Below, piece by piece: positions 23,801 to 35,001 of a DNA stretch of 64,000 nt (positions are counted from its first letter, which is position 1; every line of letters begins with the position of its first letter). The notes below the pieces were generated by a model. The model did no database searches. It was not told the DNA's origin and saw only the letters and a program-made list of their open reading frames with translations. Origin of the DNA: Maylandia zebra (Eukaryota > Chordata > Actinopteri > Cichliformes > Cichlidae); assembly GCF_041146795.1 (NCBI RefSeq), contig NC_135177.1:37433060-37497059 (forward strand), written 5' to 3'. Position numbers and translations under genes: made by a program.

Positions 23801-25617
23801 GCCAAACTACATTGGCTCCCTGTTAAATATCGCATAGATTTTAAAATTCTTTTGTTCGCTTTTAAAATTCTGAATAATTTAGCATCCAGCTCTCTCGCTG
23901 AACACTTAGATCGGCCAATCACAGGCTCCCAGCACAACCTAGGTCTCGGTGACCGGGCCGTTGCAACCGTGGCACCCAGACTCTGGAATAACCTCCCTGT
24001 TCATGTTCGTACCGCCGAGTCGATCCAGTCTTTTAAATCACGTCCTGAAACGTATCTTTGTACTGTGGCTGTTGGTTCTAACGAGTTGGCTGTTCTAGCT
24101 TGTTGTTGTCGCCTGTCTCATGCTTTTACTGTGAAGCACTGTGGTCAACACTGTTGTTTTAACATGTGCTCTATAAATACATTCTGATGTGATATTTTGC
24201 ATCCTTGTGCAGGTTTCCAACCGAGTGAGCACGGCGGGTAAAATCGTTGCTCTGGTTTCATGGTGAGTGAGCACCAAAGCCTCACTCTGTGGATGCATGC
24301 AAACACACACACGGTGGTACTGATAACAGTGTGTCCTGCTCTGTGTGTCTGCAGTCTGCTTCCTGTGCTGCTGATGATGCCGGTAATCATAGAGGGGAAC
24401 ATCAGCCACTGTCAGGCCAACCTTACCGAACCCTACAGGTGAGGCCAGAACACAAAGTGTTCACGCCGCGAGCAAATCCACCGATTGCTTCCACGCAGAA
24501 GCTCAGTGGGCTTTTTTCCACATCCGACCAGGTGTCTGATGATGCACACCGGAGCGCTGTTCCTGATGTCGGACGAGCAGCCGATGAGCCGAAGCTGCCT
24601 GTACCTGCACACCTACCACATCACCGTCTTCCTCATCACCGTGCTCGTCACCCTCCTCAGCATCACGGTGAGTTCACGCTCGTCGCACAGACGCGTCTTA
24701 TTCTACGAACATCACGTGGAGGTGACCTCCCCTCTCCCCCCCCGCAGGTCCTCGTGGTCAAAGCGCGCTGTATTTACAGGCGCATCGTGACCTCTAACGG
24801 TTACCTGGGCAGCGAGCAGCGGGCCTCGTTCAGCGTGATGGACCGGAGGATGGTCCTGTACCCGCTGGTCTTCGTCTTCTGCTGGGGTCCAGGTTTGTTC
24901 GGCGCGGACTCTGATTGGTTCTTGTTGGCGACAGACGCAGTCAGCGAGGTTTCAGCGTGTCTTTGTTTGTCGTGTTGTTTCCTCAGCGGTGATCCTGGCG
25001 TTTCTGCGAGTGGCGGATCCCGCGGCGTGCCAGGGCAAAGCCGGGGTGGTGCTGTACATCCTGCAGGTGAGTCGGTACCAGAGAAACACGACGGCGTTTA
25101 CGCTCTGAGCTCGTTCAGCCTGTTTTTGGTGGCGTGTCGTCTTTTCCTGTTGAACAGTTTGTTTGATTTGGATCTTTTGACAGCAGTCGAACATTTTGTG
25201 GTTGAATTTGTGTGTCGGGCTCATTTTGTGGTCTTTGAATGTTCTCTTTGTGTAACTATGTCTCATTAAGCTTCCTTTTTGTGCCGTCTCGACTGCTTCA
25301 CTGGTCTTTTGTTGCTTTCTGTGCGATTCATCACGTAGGATATCTCAGGCTCATCGTTGTGGTTATTTTTGTCGTAGTCACACGCCTCTCTGAGGTTGTT
25401 TCACGTGTCTTTCGTGCAGTGACCCGAGCGTGTCTTGTGTCCTCAGGCGTTAACCTCGGCCTCTCAGGGCTTCTTTAACTGTCTGGTCTACGGATGGATT
25501 CGCGTGTACCTGCGGCGAGCCCGCAGGACGTTTTCGTCTCGAGACGCGGACACTCAGACGCCTCTGCTGCGAGCGCAGAAGAGGAGAGGCTACCAGACCC
25601 TGCAGACGCTCGCCTGA
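17604..25617 (+). CDS. tmem116: transmembrane protein 116, GPCR-like
   Basis: TMEM116 is a seven-helix membrane protein of GPCR type with no established ligand. Coding exons: 17604-17693, 19387-19433, 20017-20080, 20860-20991, 23188-23292, 24213-24262, 24355-24438, 24532-24667, 24748-24892, 24987-25066 and 25447-25617. All junctions are GT-AG and phase-matched, giving 367 residues. The N-terminus has the glycosylation-type motifs NHT and NTT. Helices appear in VSWIQLVMAVL, SIICCLMLRGL, LMLLSVADLLLAVCWLIGSI, YMASFFYTLYYIW, VALVSWLLPVLLMMPVI (spelt across a splice; the split codon reads Cys), VFLITVLVTLLSITVLVV, and LYPLVFVFCWGPAVILAFL with ALTSASQGFFNCLVYGW. SVADLLLA is the TM2 LxxxD motif. 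The tail RDADTQTPLLRAQKR matches the mammalian protein closely, as do FLGSEQ- and CWGPAVIL-type stretches. Large introns hold a TIR element and an L2/CR1 LINE piece. Confidence 0.93.
20766..20850. repeat. (TG)n microsatellite at a tmem116 splice acceptor
   Basis: About 80 bases of TG repeat with one TATG break end in TGCGCGCGCAG, the acceptor of tmem116 exon 4. No separate pyrimidine tract lies between repeat and acceptor. Confidence 0.95.
21939..22882. mobile_element. DNA element with CAGCTGTGTCCC termini in a tmem116 intron
   Basis: The left end CAGCTGTGTCCCAAAACGTC recurs inverted at the right end (GACGTTTTGGGACACAGCTG), and the following GGCTGCATCCT/AGGATGCGGCC extends the match. No transposase is present. 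A LINE-tail-like piece (AATAAAACTTTATTAATCC) lies inside near 22555-22600. No clear target duplication was found, so the superfamily is open. Confidence 0.7.
23650..24110 (+). repeat. L2/CR1-type LINE, C-terminal reverse-transcriptase piece
   Basis: Decayed frames read LQLIQNAAARLLT, ITPILAKLHWLPVKYRIDFK, RLWNNLPVHVR and SFKSRPETYL, the usual order at the end of fish L2/CR1 reverse transcriptases. It sits in the tmem116 intron before exon 6 and is 5'-truncated. Confidence 0.8.
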
Positions 25618-26094
25618 GACACACTGAGACCGAGGGCGTGTCTCTGCCAGCTGCCTCGAGAGGAGAGTCTGAACTTTCGCTTTCCTCGAGGGGGGAAACA
25701 CTTTGTTTCTGCATCAAACTTCCACCTATGATCCTGAACCACTGAGGCGAGAAAAAAGGGAAGAAGCAGGAGGGGGGGGGGGCTTTACACCGAGAGGAAG
25801 AGCGACGCCGAAAACAGGATTTGAAAGAGACGCGACATCGTCACCTGTGAGCTCCGTCGCACGGACGGGCCTCACAGGGGTTTGTTCAGGCAGGTCACAT
25901 GACCCCTGCTGGTCACCGGCGCACAGTGAAAATGAAGACGCGTTTCTTTGGACGTTTGTATGTTTTATGAAATGTGCAAATGACAGAAAATTATTCCTTG
26001 TGTTTAAAAAAACAGATTTAATCTCTGAGACTTTTTGTAAATATGCTCCTTTAATCACATCTGAATTTGTTTTCCTTTTATTTCTGTTGACTGC

Positions 26095-26100
26095 ATTAAA
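26095..26100 (+). terminator. polyadenylation signal of tmem116
   Basis: ATTAAA lies 478 bases past the tmem116 stop and is followed by a GT-rich stretch (GTCGTCGTTTCC). Confidence 0.5.
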
Positions 26101-26508
26101 ATAGAGATTTCTACAGAACGCAGTCGTCGTTTCCTTCCTGTCATTTGCGGCTCCATTTCCACTCTTAGACTCCAGATGCTTTTCCTTACTCTTCTTAGAT
26201 CAGCTCATCTGTCTGACACCAGCTCTCTTTAGACCCTCCCTTCCCCTGTGGTGGGTCTGCGCCTCCACAGGCCCCACTGGTTTAGAAACTTATTCTCAAC
26301 AACAACACAATCAGCGATCGATCGATTTTACTTGCTAGCAAGGGAAGGCTGGTTGGAACAGGCTCTTGGAGCTCAACGCTCCTCACCCGACTCAACCCAA
26401 CTTCTTCAGAGAGGAGCCTTCCTCACAGCTGTTTACTGAAAACAGTTACACAACAGTAAACACAAGCACCTCCCCTCACAAACCCCCCTATGGTTCTAAA
26501 AGATAAGG

Positions 26509-26511
<3 letters not shown>

Positions 26512-26574
<63 letters not shown>
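26512..26574. repeat. (GT)n microsatellite
   Basis: About 31 uninterrupted GT units. The surrounding 26130-26870 shows no gene. Confidence 0.95.
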
Positions 26575-26575
<1 letters not shown>

Positions 26576-26878
26576 ATGGTTGTGCGTTTGTGTGACCTGC
26601 TGATCACAGAAGGACCATAAAAGCAGGAAGCTTACCACACAGGAAACAGATCTGCCTAAGAAAGCCTCCCCAGCACCAGAGTAGCTGGGGGAGGTGGTCA
26701 GGATCAAAGGAATGTCTTTGATCATATAGTTTAAACTAAGACTTACAAATTTAAGAAACACAATGACAACAATTAACAACTTGACTCCAACACCCTGCCT
26801 GCTTTCTTTTGATTGGGAAGCTTGTGGAAGCCTGCTGAGGGGCTACGTGTGCTCTGTGGGTGCTCAGTGCCTGTAGAA

Positions 26879-27085
26879 CAGGGGTGTCGAGGGCCGGTGT
26901 CCTGCAGGTTTTAATATCACCCTGGGCCAACACACCTGATTCACATGATTAGTTCATTAGCAGGCCTCTGGAGCACTTCAGGACATGTTGAGGAGCTCGT
27001 TTAGCCGTTAAATCAGCTGTGATGGATCAAGGACTCGTCTAACAGCTGCAGGACTCCGGCCCTGAGGCTGAGTTGGACGCCTGTG
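26879..27085. mobile_element. hAT MITE, second copy
   Basis: The ends CAGGGGTGTCGAGGGCCGG and the inverted CCGGCCCTGAGG...CCTGTG correspond to the 634-818 element. The octamer CTGTAGAA flanks it at 26871-26878 and 27086-27093. The interior CACATGATTAG and AAATCAGCTGTG is shared with the other two copies. Confidence 0.85.
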
Positions 27086-27093
27086 CTGTAGAA

Positions 27094-28160
27094 GATGACT
27101 GTGTCAGGAAATCTGTGACAGTAGGAAAAACACTTGAAGCGTTTGGCTTACAGAGATAGTTTGCTGCCTCAGTGTTTTTATCATAGAATGAAACATTTTT
27201 AATATTTATTTGAAAGAAATAAGGAATATGTCTCCTCTAACGCCTGTAAGGAAAAGAAAATTCAAAGGTTTTCTGAATTTGAAAAGTGGACATCTGTTCC
27301 ACGTGGAGGTTCAACGAGCAGCATCAGCTGGGCTCACAGGACCAGAGCGTTTTACATTCATGACAGTCTTCTGATCTTTCCTGGAGGCAAAGATGAACGA
27401 ACATATAATTATGTGTATGTAGGACAGCGTGCTGTGTTTAGAGACGCTCCATTGGAGTCATAGACGAGCAGCTCTGTCGAGTCTGATGTGCAGGACTCCT
27501 GCGTCTGCACACGGTAAGGATGTAAGGATGCATCCTCGGCGTGTGTGTGTTTGCACGAGCGGAGATTCCTCAGATGTGTGACGTCAGAGGCTTTCTGCGC
27601 CTGCTGACCAACCGAGGCCGTCGCACCACACGACCATCGCTTCTTTCACACCGGAGCCTGACCTCACTCATTATGGGATGTCCCGTTCAGAGGGATCCCT
27701 GCCAATTCCCATCGTCTGCTGCGGGCGTTTCACGGCAATCTGCACAATAATCAGTTTGCTCTTCAGGCCGACGTCAGCGTCTCTGAAGTGTTGGCGTCCG
27801 TGACGTGACTGCAGAAGAATGTGAGCCCCGTGGGAGAGTTTGCAGAGCTTCACTTCACGAAGAACTAAAGAGGCTTCAAAAGGTCTCCGGGTGAATGTTT
27901 ACCGCCACGTTCACACCGACACACAGGAAGTGTTTGATTTGAAATGTTGGTTTGCTCTCGTGACATTAATGAGCTCGTTTGGATTTACGTCATGAATGAT
28001 TCAAAGCCTGTGAACACGAATACAGTGCAGAGACAACAGAGTCAGAATACTAAAAGACTGAACGGAAACACGTGCACACACAGACGGAAACTGGTTTAGC
28101 ATTAATGTTTTATTTATGACACTGATGTGTTGTTACGCAGTGATTGGGACGTATGTTGCT
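27094..28160. other. intergenic, nothing recognised
   Basis: No open domain, repeat family or RNA was identified. A TTTATT (AATAAA on the minus strand) at 28109-28114 could serve as a distal polyadenylation signal for the minus-strand gene at 28676-29865. Confidence 0.3.
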
Positions 28161-28166
28161 CTAAGG

Positions 28167-28390
28167 CAGCAGTAGGCAACTGCAGGCCTCGAGTGCCGCG
28201 TCCTGCAGGTGTTAGATGTGTCCTTGATCCATCACAGCTGATTTAAAGGGCGAAATGACTCCTCAGCATTTCCTGAAGTTCTCCAGAGGCCTGCTAATGA
28301 GCTAATCATGTGATTCAGGTGTGTTGACCCAGGGTGCGATCTAAAACCTGCAGGACACCGGCCCTTGGGGCCTGGAGTTGCCCACCGCTG
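28167..28390. mobile_element. hAT MITE, third copy
   Basis: It lies in the opposite orientation to the first copy. The ends CAGCAGTAGGCAACTGCAGG and CCTGGAGTTGCCCACCGCTG are inverted repeats. Flanking octamers CTCTAAGG and CTCTGAGG differ by one base, so this insertion is somewhat older. Confidence 0.8.
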
Positions 28391-28675
28391 CTCTGAGGAG
28401 TTTATCATAATGGGCATGTCTGAACTTAGAAACAAACACCAGGGGGCGCTGCAGGCTGTGTGTAGTCTTCGTTAAAACTGCACAGATTTAATGTATCAGG
28501 ATCTTTACCAGGTAGTAAACTGAGAACAGCACATGACATCTTACACCGTGTGGTCGTTCAGATGCAGATTCAGTGAAGTTTGAGTTCATGAAGCGGACTG
28601 TGTGAACGCTGGAACAACAACATCCACCTGTGACGCTGTCTGGGACCTTTCACCTGTATCATGAAGAAATCAGGT

Positions 28676-29865
28676 TTACTGCAGCATCATTGTAATAGAA
28701 GCTACGTGGCAGTTGAAGAGGGCGTTGTAGGTTTCTCCTCCACGTTTCACAAAATCAGCAACTTTCTTCCTCCCGTTAAACTGTCTGCTCAGGTGAAACA
28801 CGGGCTGCAGGGAACGCACACTTTAGTGCTTCATTCTGCCTCCATACTGCTCATCATTCACTGAAACACACATTTTACTCCACAGAGGAAATATCTTTAT
28901 GTTCAGCAACTCATCACTCTTTCAAAAATGTCTGGCTCAAAGCTTCAGTTCAAACTCTGACTTACCTTCCAGGCTGAGCTCATGTGCCGAGCGCTGGTCA
29001 CCACCGTGTCAGAGGAGATGCCGTAGTCCTGACCTTTGTGGATCAGCCACTGAGCTCCATCAGCGAGCGTCACTCTGAGGGAAGAGAAAACGTAACGAGT
29101 CTGACGCTGCGCTCATCAAACATCTGAGAGTCTGAGATTCGAGCTGTCAAAGCGCATCTGTGAACTCAAGGAAGCAAAGGAACGAATCTGAGGATGTAGG
29201 AAGTGCAGCGGAGCCTGGACAGAGTAAGAAATGCGACAGTTGGACGCAATCTGAGCCTTTTCAAAGAATAGCAAAGAGTTGTGATGTCAAAGCTTCGGCC
29301 AGGCCGTGGTTTGTCTTTGTTTTGTAGCAAAGGTTAAAAACGTTTCTAGCCTGGAAACATAAAAACCAGTCTGGGCTCAGGTATGATGACCCATCACTGC
29401 AGCCATCAGCAGGAGCTGCTGCAAAGTGGAACTGAAGAAAACTGAAGGAATCTCAGGCAGCGTCTTCTTCTGCGGCGACGGTGGATTCCAGATGGACATC
29501 AGCAGTAGTGAAAGCAGCAGGTTTTTAAATAAATACGGTGAGCGTGTAGCCTGCCCTGACGCCGGTGTGGCTGAGCGGTCCAAACGTGGACTGGATCCAA
29601 GCGGTCGGACCATCCATTCAGCTTTGTACACTGGAGAGTTGTAGAGATCTGTGAGCTGCTGACCCGACAGGTCGTAGTTGCTGTATCCTCCTGTCAGAAG
29701 GAAACGCTGTTAGTTTGATGTAATCTGTGTTCTGTACAACCAGCCACGCAGCTGCTTTTAAACCTCACCACAACATTAAAACTTTTTACCAGACGAGGAG
29801 TCCACGGTCAGGGCCGTCAGAGTCAGCGCACAGAGGAGCACTTTGAAGGAACCCATCGTGGACAT
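28676..29865 (-). CDS. small secreted LRAT/NlpC-like protein, copy A (probably inactive)
   Basis: Four exons on the minus strand: 29865-29790 (signal peptide, KVLLCALTLTALTVDS), 29690 to about 29537, 29074-28966 and 28804-28676. It is paralogous to the gene at 42203-43663, with the same intron positions. The C-terminal part keeps DGAQWLIHKG, TVVTSARHMSSAWK and LFNCHVASITMM. In the family view LIHKG and NCH would be the second His and the nucleophile Cys of a permuted papain-like (LRAT/NlpC) fold. Relative to copy B, exon 2 is four bases shorter just before the stretch coding for PLSH, and the GT donor used in B is GG here. Frame to exon 3 can be kept by a GT donor at 29536-29535 (155 residues) or a GC donor at 29554-29553 (149 residues), but both lose the SH motif. 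It may be expressed but catalytically dead, or a young pseudogene. Confidence 0.6.
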
Positions 29866-30019
29866 TTGTCCCGTCACAGCTCAGAGAGACGTTTGATAGT
29901 CCTGACAGACTCCCTGCTTGGACTCAGTTATCTCTGCTGTTTGTCTCTTGGCAGATGAGCCGGAGTTTCCACGCTGCTGCTCGTAAACAGGTTTCATCAC
30001 ATCAGCAGAAAGAGCTCAA

Positions 30020-30730
30020 CCTGCACGTATGAAAGGATTTACTGACGTGGATTTCTAGACTGTAACTAAAATATGCTGAAATTTTATGACACATTTAGGA
30101 CAAAATTTGTACCTTTTTATATTTAAATCTAAATGTTACGGGGAACTAAATATTTAGCTAATATGCAAATTTACTGGTCAAAGAAAATATCAAAATAAAA
30201 GCTTTACAAAAACCTCCTGTAGTGGACTGACGGGCACGTCTCAGCAACACGAGCTGCTTCACTGCTCGCCGCTTTGTGCAGTAGTGCCCCCTCAGCAGCC
30301 TCCACTTCTGGAGCTCCATAAATATTTGTATAGAGACTTATTTTCTAATGGACATTAGCACAGTGACATGAAACCAGTCAGATGTAGCTGAAGTGCAGCC
30401 TTTCAGCTTTAATTCAGTGGGTTGGACAAACGGATTAAAAATGGGAGAAACTGGAGTACTGTTAGCACAATCCCTTTGTTTTAGAGGCTCTAAAGAATTT
30501 GGACAAATGAAGTAACTGAAAATAAAATGATTGTTTCTATTACTTTATTCCAAACCCTTTGCTGGCACTGACAGCCTGAATGCTGGTTTCCTGCTGTTTA
30601 ATGCTCTGCCACAGCTTTACTGCACCAACCTGCAGCTGATGTTTGTTTGTGGCCTTTCTGTCCAAAGTTCAGAGTGAAATGCTGAGCGGGGTTAGGATCA
30701 GGTGACGGACTTGGACATTGAAGAAAATTC
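30020..30730. other. intergenic, nothing recognised
   Basis: The sequence is AT-rich. Its first bases (up to about 30010) match 44650-44740 upstream of the paralogous gene, marking the end of the duplicated block. No other feature is seen. Confidence 0.3.
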
Positions 30731-30739
30731 AACTCCTGA

Positions 30740-31064
30740 GGTGCTTCGGTGGATGTTGTGAGTCATTGTCCATCTGTATGTCTTTCTTGAAACTGTCGAA
30801 TTCGTCCTTCATTTCTTGTGTGATGTCTTTCTTAAACGTGGCAAACTCAGTTTTAAACTCTGCTTTAAGTGAGTGAATTTCCTTAATGATGTCCTGGAAG
30901 TCTGCGTGAGGGTGGCTAGCTGCATCTCCTTCCATCTGCTCGCCTTGCACGCTGTTCTCGGACATGTCTGCGCTGCCTCCTCTTGCCAGCTCCGCTTGTT
31001 TCACAAAGTCCTTAATGTTTCCTTGTCTTTTTGACCTTCTTCCACCTTCCATGGCATTTATTAC
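30740..31064 (-). repeat. L1-type LINE, ORF1 N-terminal piece
   Basis: A minus-strand frame begins MEGGRRSKRQGNIKDF and runs into a heptad-like coiled coil (IIKEIHSLKAEFKTEF, ATFKKDITQEMKDEFD). Basic N-terminus plus coiled coil is the layout of L1 ORF1p. The reading continues upstream to 31127 without a clear ATG. The copy is truncated: no RRM or endonuclease follows. Confidence 0.6.
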
Positions 31065-31230
31065 ACGGTTTAGCGGTGGAAATATTCGAATTCTGGTTTT
31101 CTTTCGAGTTTTGACCGGGAGCTGCAAGCTTATGCTGCCATCTTCCTTACGTCCCCCTGGTGGTCTCCCAAATTTTTTAAAATTTTCATTGTAAGTGGGC
31201 TAAAGCAGTTAATTAAAAGTAGTCTAACAT

Positions 31231-31384
31231 AAATGCTGTAATTTGATTAGTTTAATAAAACATGTAACTTGGATGATTCGATGCTGGCGTGACCACAGTG
31301 CACGTCTGCTGTCGCTCACAGTGGTCCAAGGACCGCTCGGGGAGTTTGTGTGTTCAGACACGTGAAACATTACAGGGAACGTTG
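31231..31384 (-). mobile_element. hAT-like element, left-end fragment
   Basis: In reverse this matches 15968-16090 over the end GTTCCCTGTAATGTTTCACG, the GACCACTGTG word and CATCGAATCATCC. Only this end is present. Confidence 0.7.
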
Positions 31385-31394
31385 GTCACTGCAG

Positions 31395-31620
31395 CTCAGA
31401 TAAAATAATTATTGTGGGTGATTTTAACATCCATGTAGATGCTAAGAATGACAGCCTCAACACGGCATTTAATCTGTTATTAGACTGTAAAAGAACCCAC
31501 CCACCACTTTAATCACACTCTAGATCTTGTTTTAACACGTGGCATAGAAACTGAACATTTAACAGTGTTTCCTGAAAACCCTCTGCTGTCTGATCGTTTT
31601 CATGGATGTTAAAATCACCC
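31395..31620 (+). repeat. L2-type LINE, endonuclease fragment
   Basis: The frame reads IIIVGDFNIHVDAKNDSLN, the GDFN motif of the AP-endonuclease domain of L2/CR1-like LINEs, followed by decayed sequence matching the HTLDLV region. Confidence 0.65.
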
Positions 31621-31699
31621 ACAATAATTATTCTACCTGAGCTGAGCACTAAATCAGAGAAAAAGTCTGAGAAATCCGACAGGAACTCTTTTGAAGACC

Positions 31700-32215
31700 C
31701 AGCTGAATAAGAATCAGAAGGAGGAGTTGAGAGGCCATGCCTTATTTCCTGCTCAACTGGTTACCTGTCACAGGTATGAGTGTCGCAGTCCTGGGTCGGT
31801 GACCGAATGTTTTCTGGTATGTATTATTAGTAGTAGTCAATTTCATTATGATGTGTCATTGTTAGTCTGTATTCAGTCAGTCTGCATCTCTGTGTACTTC
31901 CTGTTTTACTTTGTTAGTCTCCCGTCTGTTTTGCTCTTCCCTGTTTTGTCTGTGCCAGCCGTGTTCCCAGGTGTTTCCTCTTTGCCCTGTTCTCCACTTG
32001 TATTTAGTGTCTGCTTCTTCCTATGCTCTTCGTCACATTGTGCCCTCTTTGTGCTGCGTCTCCTCCCTTCGTGGCCCAAGTATTCTTAGTTTCTAGGTGC
32101 CTGTTCCCCAGTTCTGCATTTGAAGTTTTGGTTTGTTTTTGTCACGTCTATTGTAATGAGGAGTTTCCCTCGAAATAAAGCTGCGTCCTAAGTTAACTCT
32201 CTGTTCTGCATTGTG
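31700..32215. repeat. probable retroelement 3' region, unclassified
   Basis: A pyrimidine-rich run (CCCTGTTTTGTCTGTGCC) ends in GAAATAAAGCTGCG near 32171. The pattern resembles the 3' untranslated part of a dispersed element but no coding domain is attached. From 32216 to 33700 I see nothing except AT-rich sequence. Confidence 0.3.
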
Positions 32216-33702
32216 GGTCCTTTGTCTTTCCTGCACACAGCACGCTGCCTCTGAGCTGCTTCACTTTCACTTTGCTTGAACTGCCTCCCTCTCCTGCGTT
32301 GCTGGTAGGTCCTTCATTCCCTCACACTGCAGGTCATTACATCACACAGGTGTAAACAGGTTTTCTATTTGCAGGTTGTATCCGTACAGGTCGCCTCCTT
32401 CCTGAACCTGACAGTCAGGTCACCCTTTCACTTTGGCGTGTTCGTGCTTCTCAGGAATGTTAGGCCTGGATTGGTGCTCAGACTCTCCTCCTGCTGCTGA
32501 TCAGCCTTTTTGTTGTTACTGTGACCTGTTACTTTAGACGTGTTTTGGCTTTAGTAATGCTGCTAAGTGTTTGCAGAGATGCAGATGAAGAACGTGGATT
32601 TTATTGAATTATTATGAAGCACGGGTGGATCAAGAGACATTTTCTTAGGCTGGCATGGAAATGAAATGGGGTGGGGGGGGTCAAATCAAAGCCTTTTTAA
32701 ACACATATGTTACATATGGTTACAATGGTTCACATGCACTGAATCTGCACGTTTGTGTAACTGAATTATTTTCTTTAGCCCACATAATGAAACACCTCAG
32801 TTACACGTGTGAGTTTGAATGTTAAGTACTGTGTAGCCTGTATAATAAATAAATATGTAGCCCGGTAAAGCTACACAACATGGGGCGGTTCATTTACAAA
32901 CACAAGTCTAACTGAAGCTTCACACTTTGTTAGAAAAATCTGATTGTTGCTTAAATTTACACAAAATGTCAGAAATCTGCACCGTCATGAACAAAAAGCT
33001 CATTTTTCATGATTTGTTGGGTTCACCCTCTGGGGAGCACGACATAACCGCACACTTTTCACTACTTTGTGTTTCACCCTTACATCTTTTGTTACCTCGC
33101 CTTGTTTGGTATCATTCAGCTGTAGTAACACAACTGATCTGAAATCACACAAAAACATCAAATCCTAGTCGTAGTTATATTCGCTTTACTGTAAAAACCA
33201 CAAATATGTTTAGTGAATAATTTTACTAAAGTTGAAATGCAAATATAAACTGTCACATTTTAAAAACTATTTATCTAAAAGTCAGTGCGTCCGGCGCGTC
33301 TTAGTACAAACATTTAAAACTACTGAAACTACAATGAGAGAACAAGCAGGTGTCACAATAAGATGCCGCACGAATCATTTGTGTCAGTGAAGAAAATGAG
33401 TTTGTGGCCACGAGACAGAGAACAGCACAGGGACAAAGCTGCAGGCCTGACAGCAGGACGTGCATCACTGCTCCTGTTTCCACCTGGAGACAGTGTTTGC
33501 CCTGCAGCCTTTGTCACATTCACAAAAAACCCAGAACTCTCCTCTTCGTGACGTCGTCTATCATACCACAGCAGAGAGTGAGAGGGGGAGTCAGATCGTG
33601 CGGGCACAGCAGCGGGTTGGACGAAGAGTTCCTCACCTCGCACGAAGAAACACTGTGTGAACTAACAGACGGACAAAATAACCAAACAACTTATTTTTGG
33701 GG

Positions 33703-33940
33703 GGCAGGGATAGCTCAGTAGGTAAAGTGGTCGCCCCATGATCGGAAGGTCGGCGGTTCGAATCCACTTAACGGCTACCCTGAGGTACCCCTGAGCAAGG
33801 TACCGTCCCTACACACTGCTCCCCGGGCGCCTGCTTAGTGGGCTGCCCACTGCTTCACTGAGTGAATGGGTCAAATGCAGAGAAAAACAAGTAATTTCCC
33901 CATGGGGATCAATAAAGTATCCATTATTATTATTATTATT
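33703..33940 (+). repeat. tRNA-derived SINE of a second family
   Basis: The head TAGCTCAGTAGGTAAAGTGG (A box) and GGTTCGAATCC (B box) are tRNA-like. The body (CCCTGAGCAAGGTACCGTCC) and the (ATT)n tail after GGGATCAATAAAGT differ from the other SINEs here. The acceptor-stem pairing of a real tRNA is absent. Confidence 0.8.
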
Positions 33941-34544
33941 CATTAGTGCCCTCACTGACACACAACACACACACAACACGCTGACTACACACTCCATGCT
34001 AAACATCTCAAAACTCTCTCACTCGCTGCCATCACTCCCAAAACTTCGTCCTAAACAACTAAATCTCACGTGTTGCCTTTTTTCTTTCTTTACTCTTTGT
34101 GTGACAATAGTATTCAGGAAAAAGCAAAGCTTTTGTATATATTTCATCCTAACTCTGGGTTTAGTCACCTGTCATTAAAATGTAAAAATAGGAAGTCCGA
34201 ACGTTCAACACAAGAAGGAATAGAGACTCAGCGCGGCTGCAGCTTGTTGCTATGTCAGCTGAAATCAGTCATGTGATTCGCAGCGCACTGAGAGTTAATA
34301 ACACTCACCTTCAGTCCATTTCCACAGTGTCATAACCAACCAGCTGTGTGAAATCCACGGTGTTGTTCAAAAAGTGCTCTGGAACAATAATAGGCATCGG
34401 TTGCTACTGACAACAAGAAATATAGCGGCTCCACGCTGTGGGCTGAACCATTTGTTAATGGTAGAGGCGGGGGAGTGGGGGTAACACTGTGCAATATATT
34501 CAGCTTTAGAGTTTATATTCAGTCTTAACTGTAGCTCGGCTCAA

Positions 34545-34853
34545 AGTGTTAATGCGAGTTGGCAGTTCGTCTTGTAATCGGAAGGTTGCCGGTTCGAGCC
34601 CCGGCTCGGACGGTCTCTGTCGTTGTGTCCTTGGGCAAGACACTTCACCCGTTGCCTACTGGTGGTGGTCAGAGGGCCCGGTGGCGCCAGTGTCCGGCAG
34701 CCTCGCCTCTGTCAGTGCGCCCCAGGGTGGCTGTGGCTACAATGTAGCTGCCATCACCAGTGTGTGAATGGGTGGATGACTGGATGTGTAAAGTGCTTTG
34801 GGGTCCTTGGGGACGAGTAAAGCGCTATATAAATACAGGCCATTTACCATTTA
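34545..34853 (+). repeat. tRNA-derived SINE, same family as 13000-13318
   Basis: It is nearly identical to the 13 kb copy from GTAATCGGAAGGTTGCCGG to CAGGCCATTTACCATT. The A box is damaged at the 5' end. It ends about 150 bases before the chemokine-receptor exon. Confidence 0.85.
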
Positions 34854-35001
34854 ATGCTGTCTTATATACATATACATCACTGTCATATGCTAAACTAGGG
34901 TGGCAAGAGATCATTTCACTGTGAGTCCATCAGACACCTTTGCTGTAGTTTGATGTTTACTCTCTGCTTCCTTTATAGTGATCTACTCTGCAGAGGATTT
35001 G

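Noticed and set aside
33720-33780. A tRNA gene
   Set aside because: The A and B boxes are real but the acceptor stem does not pair and a SINE body with (ATT)n tail follows; the same holds for 13000-13080 and 34550-34610.
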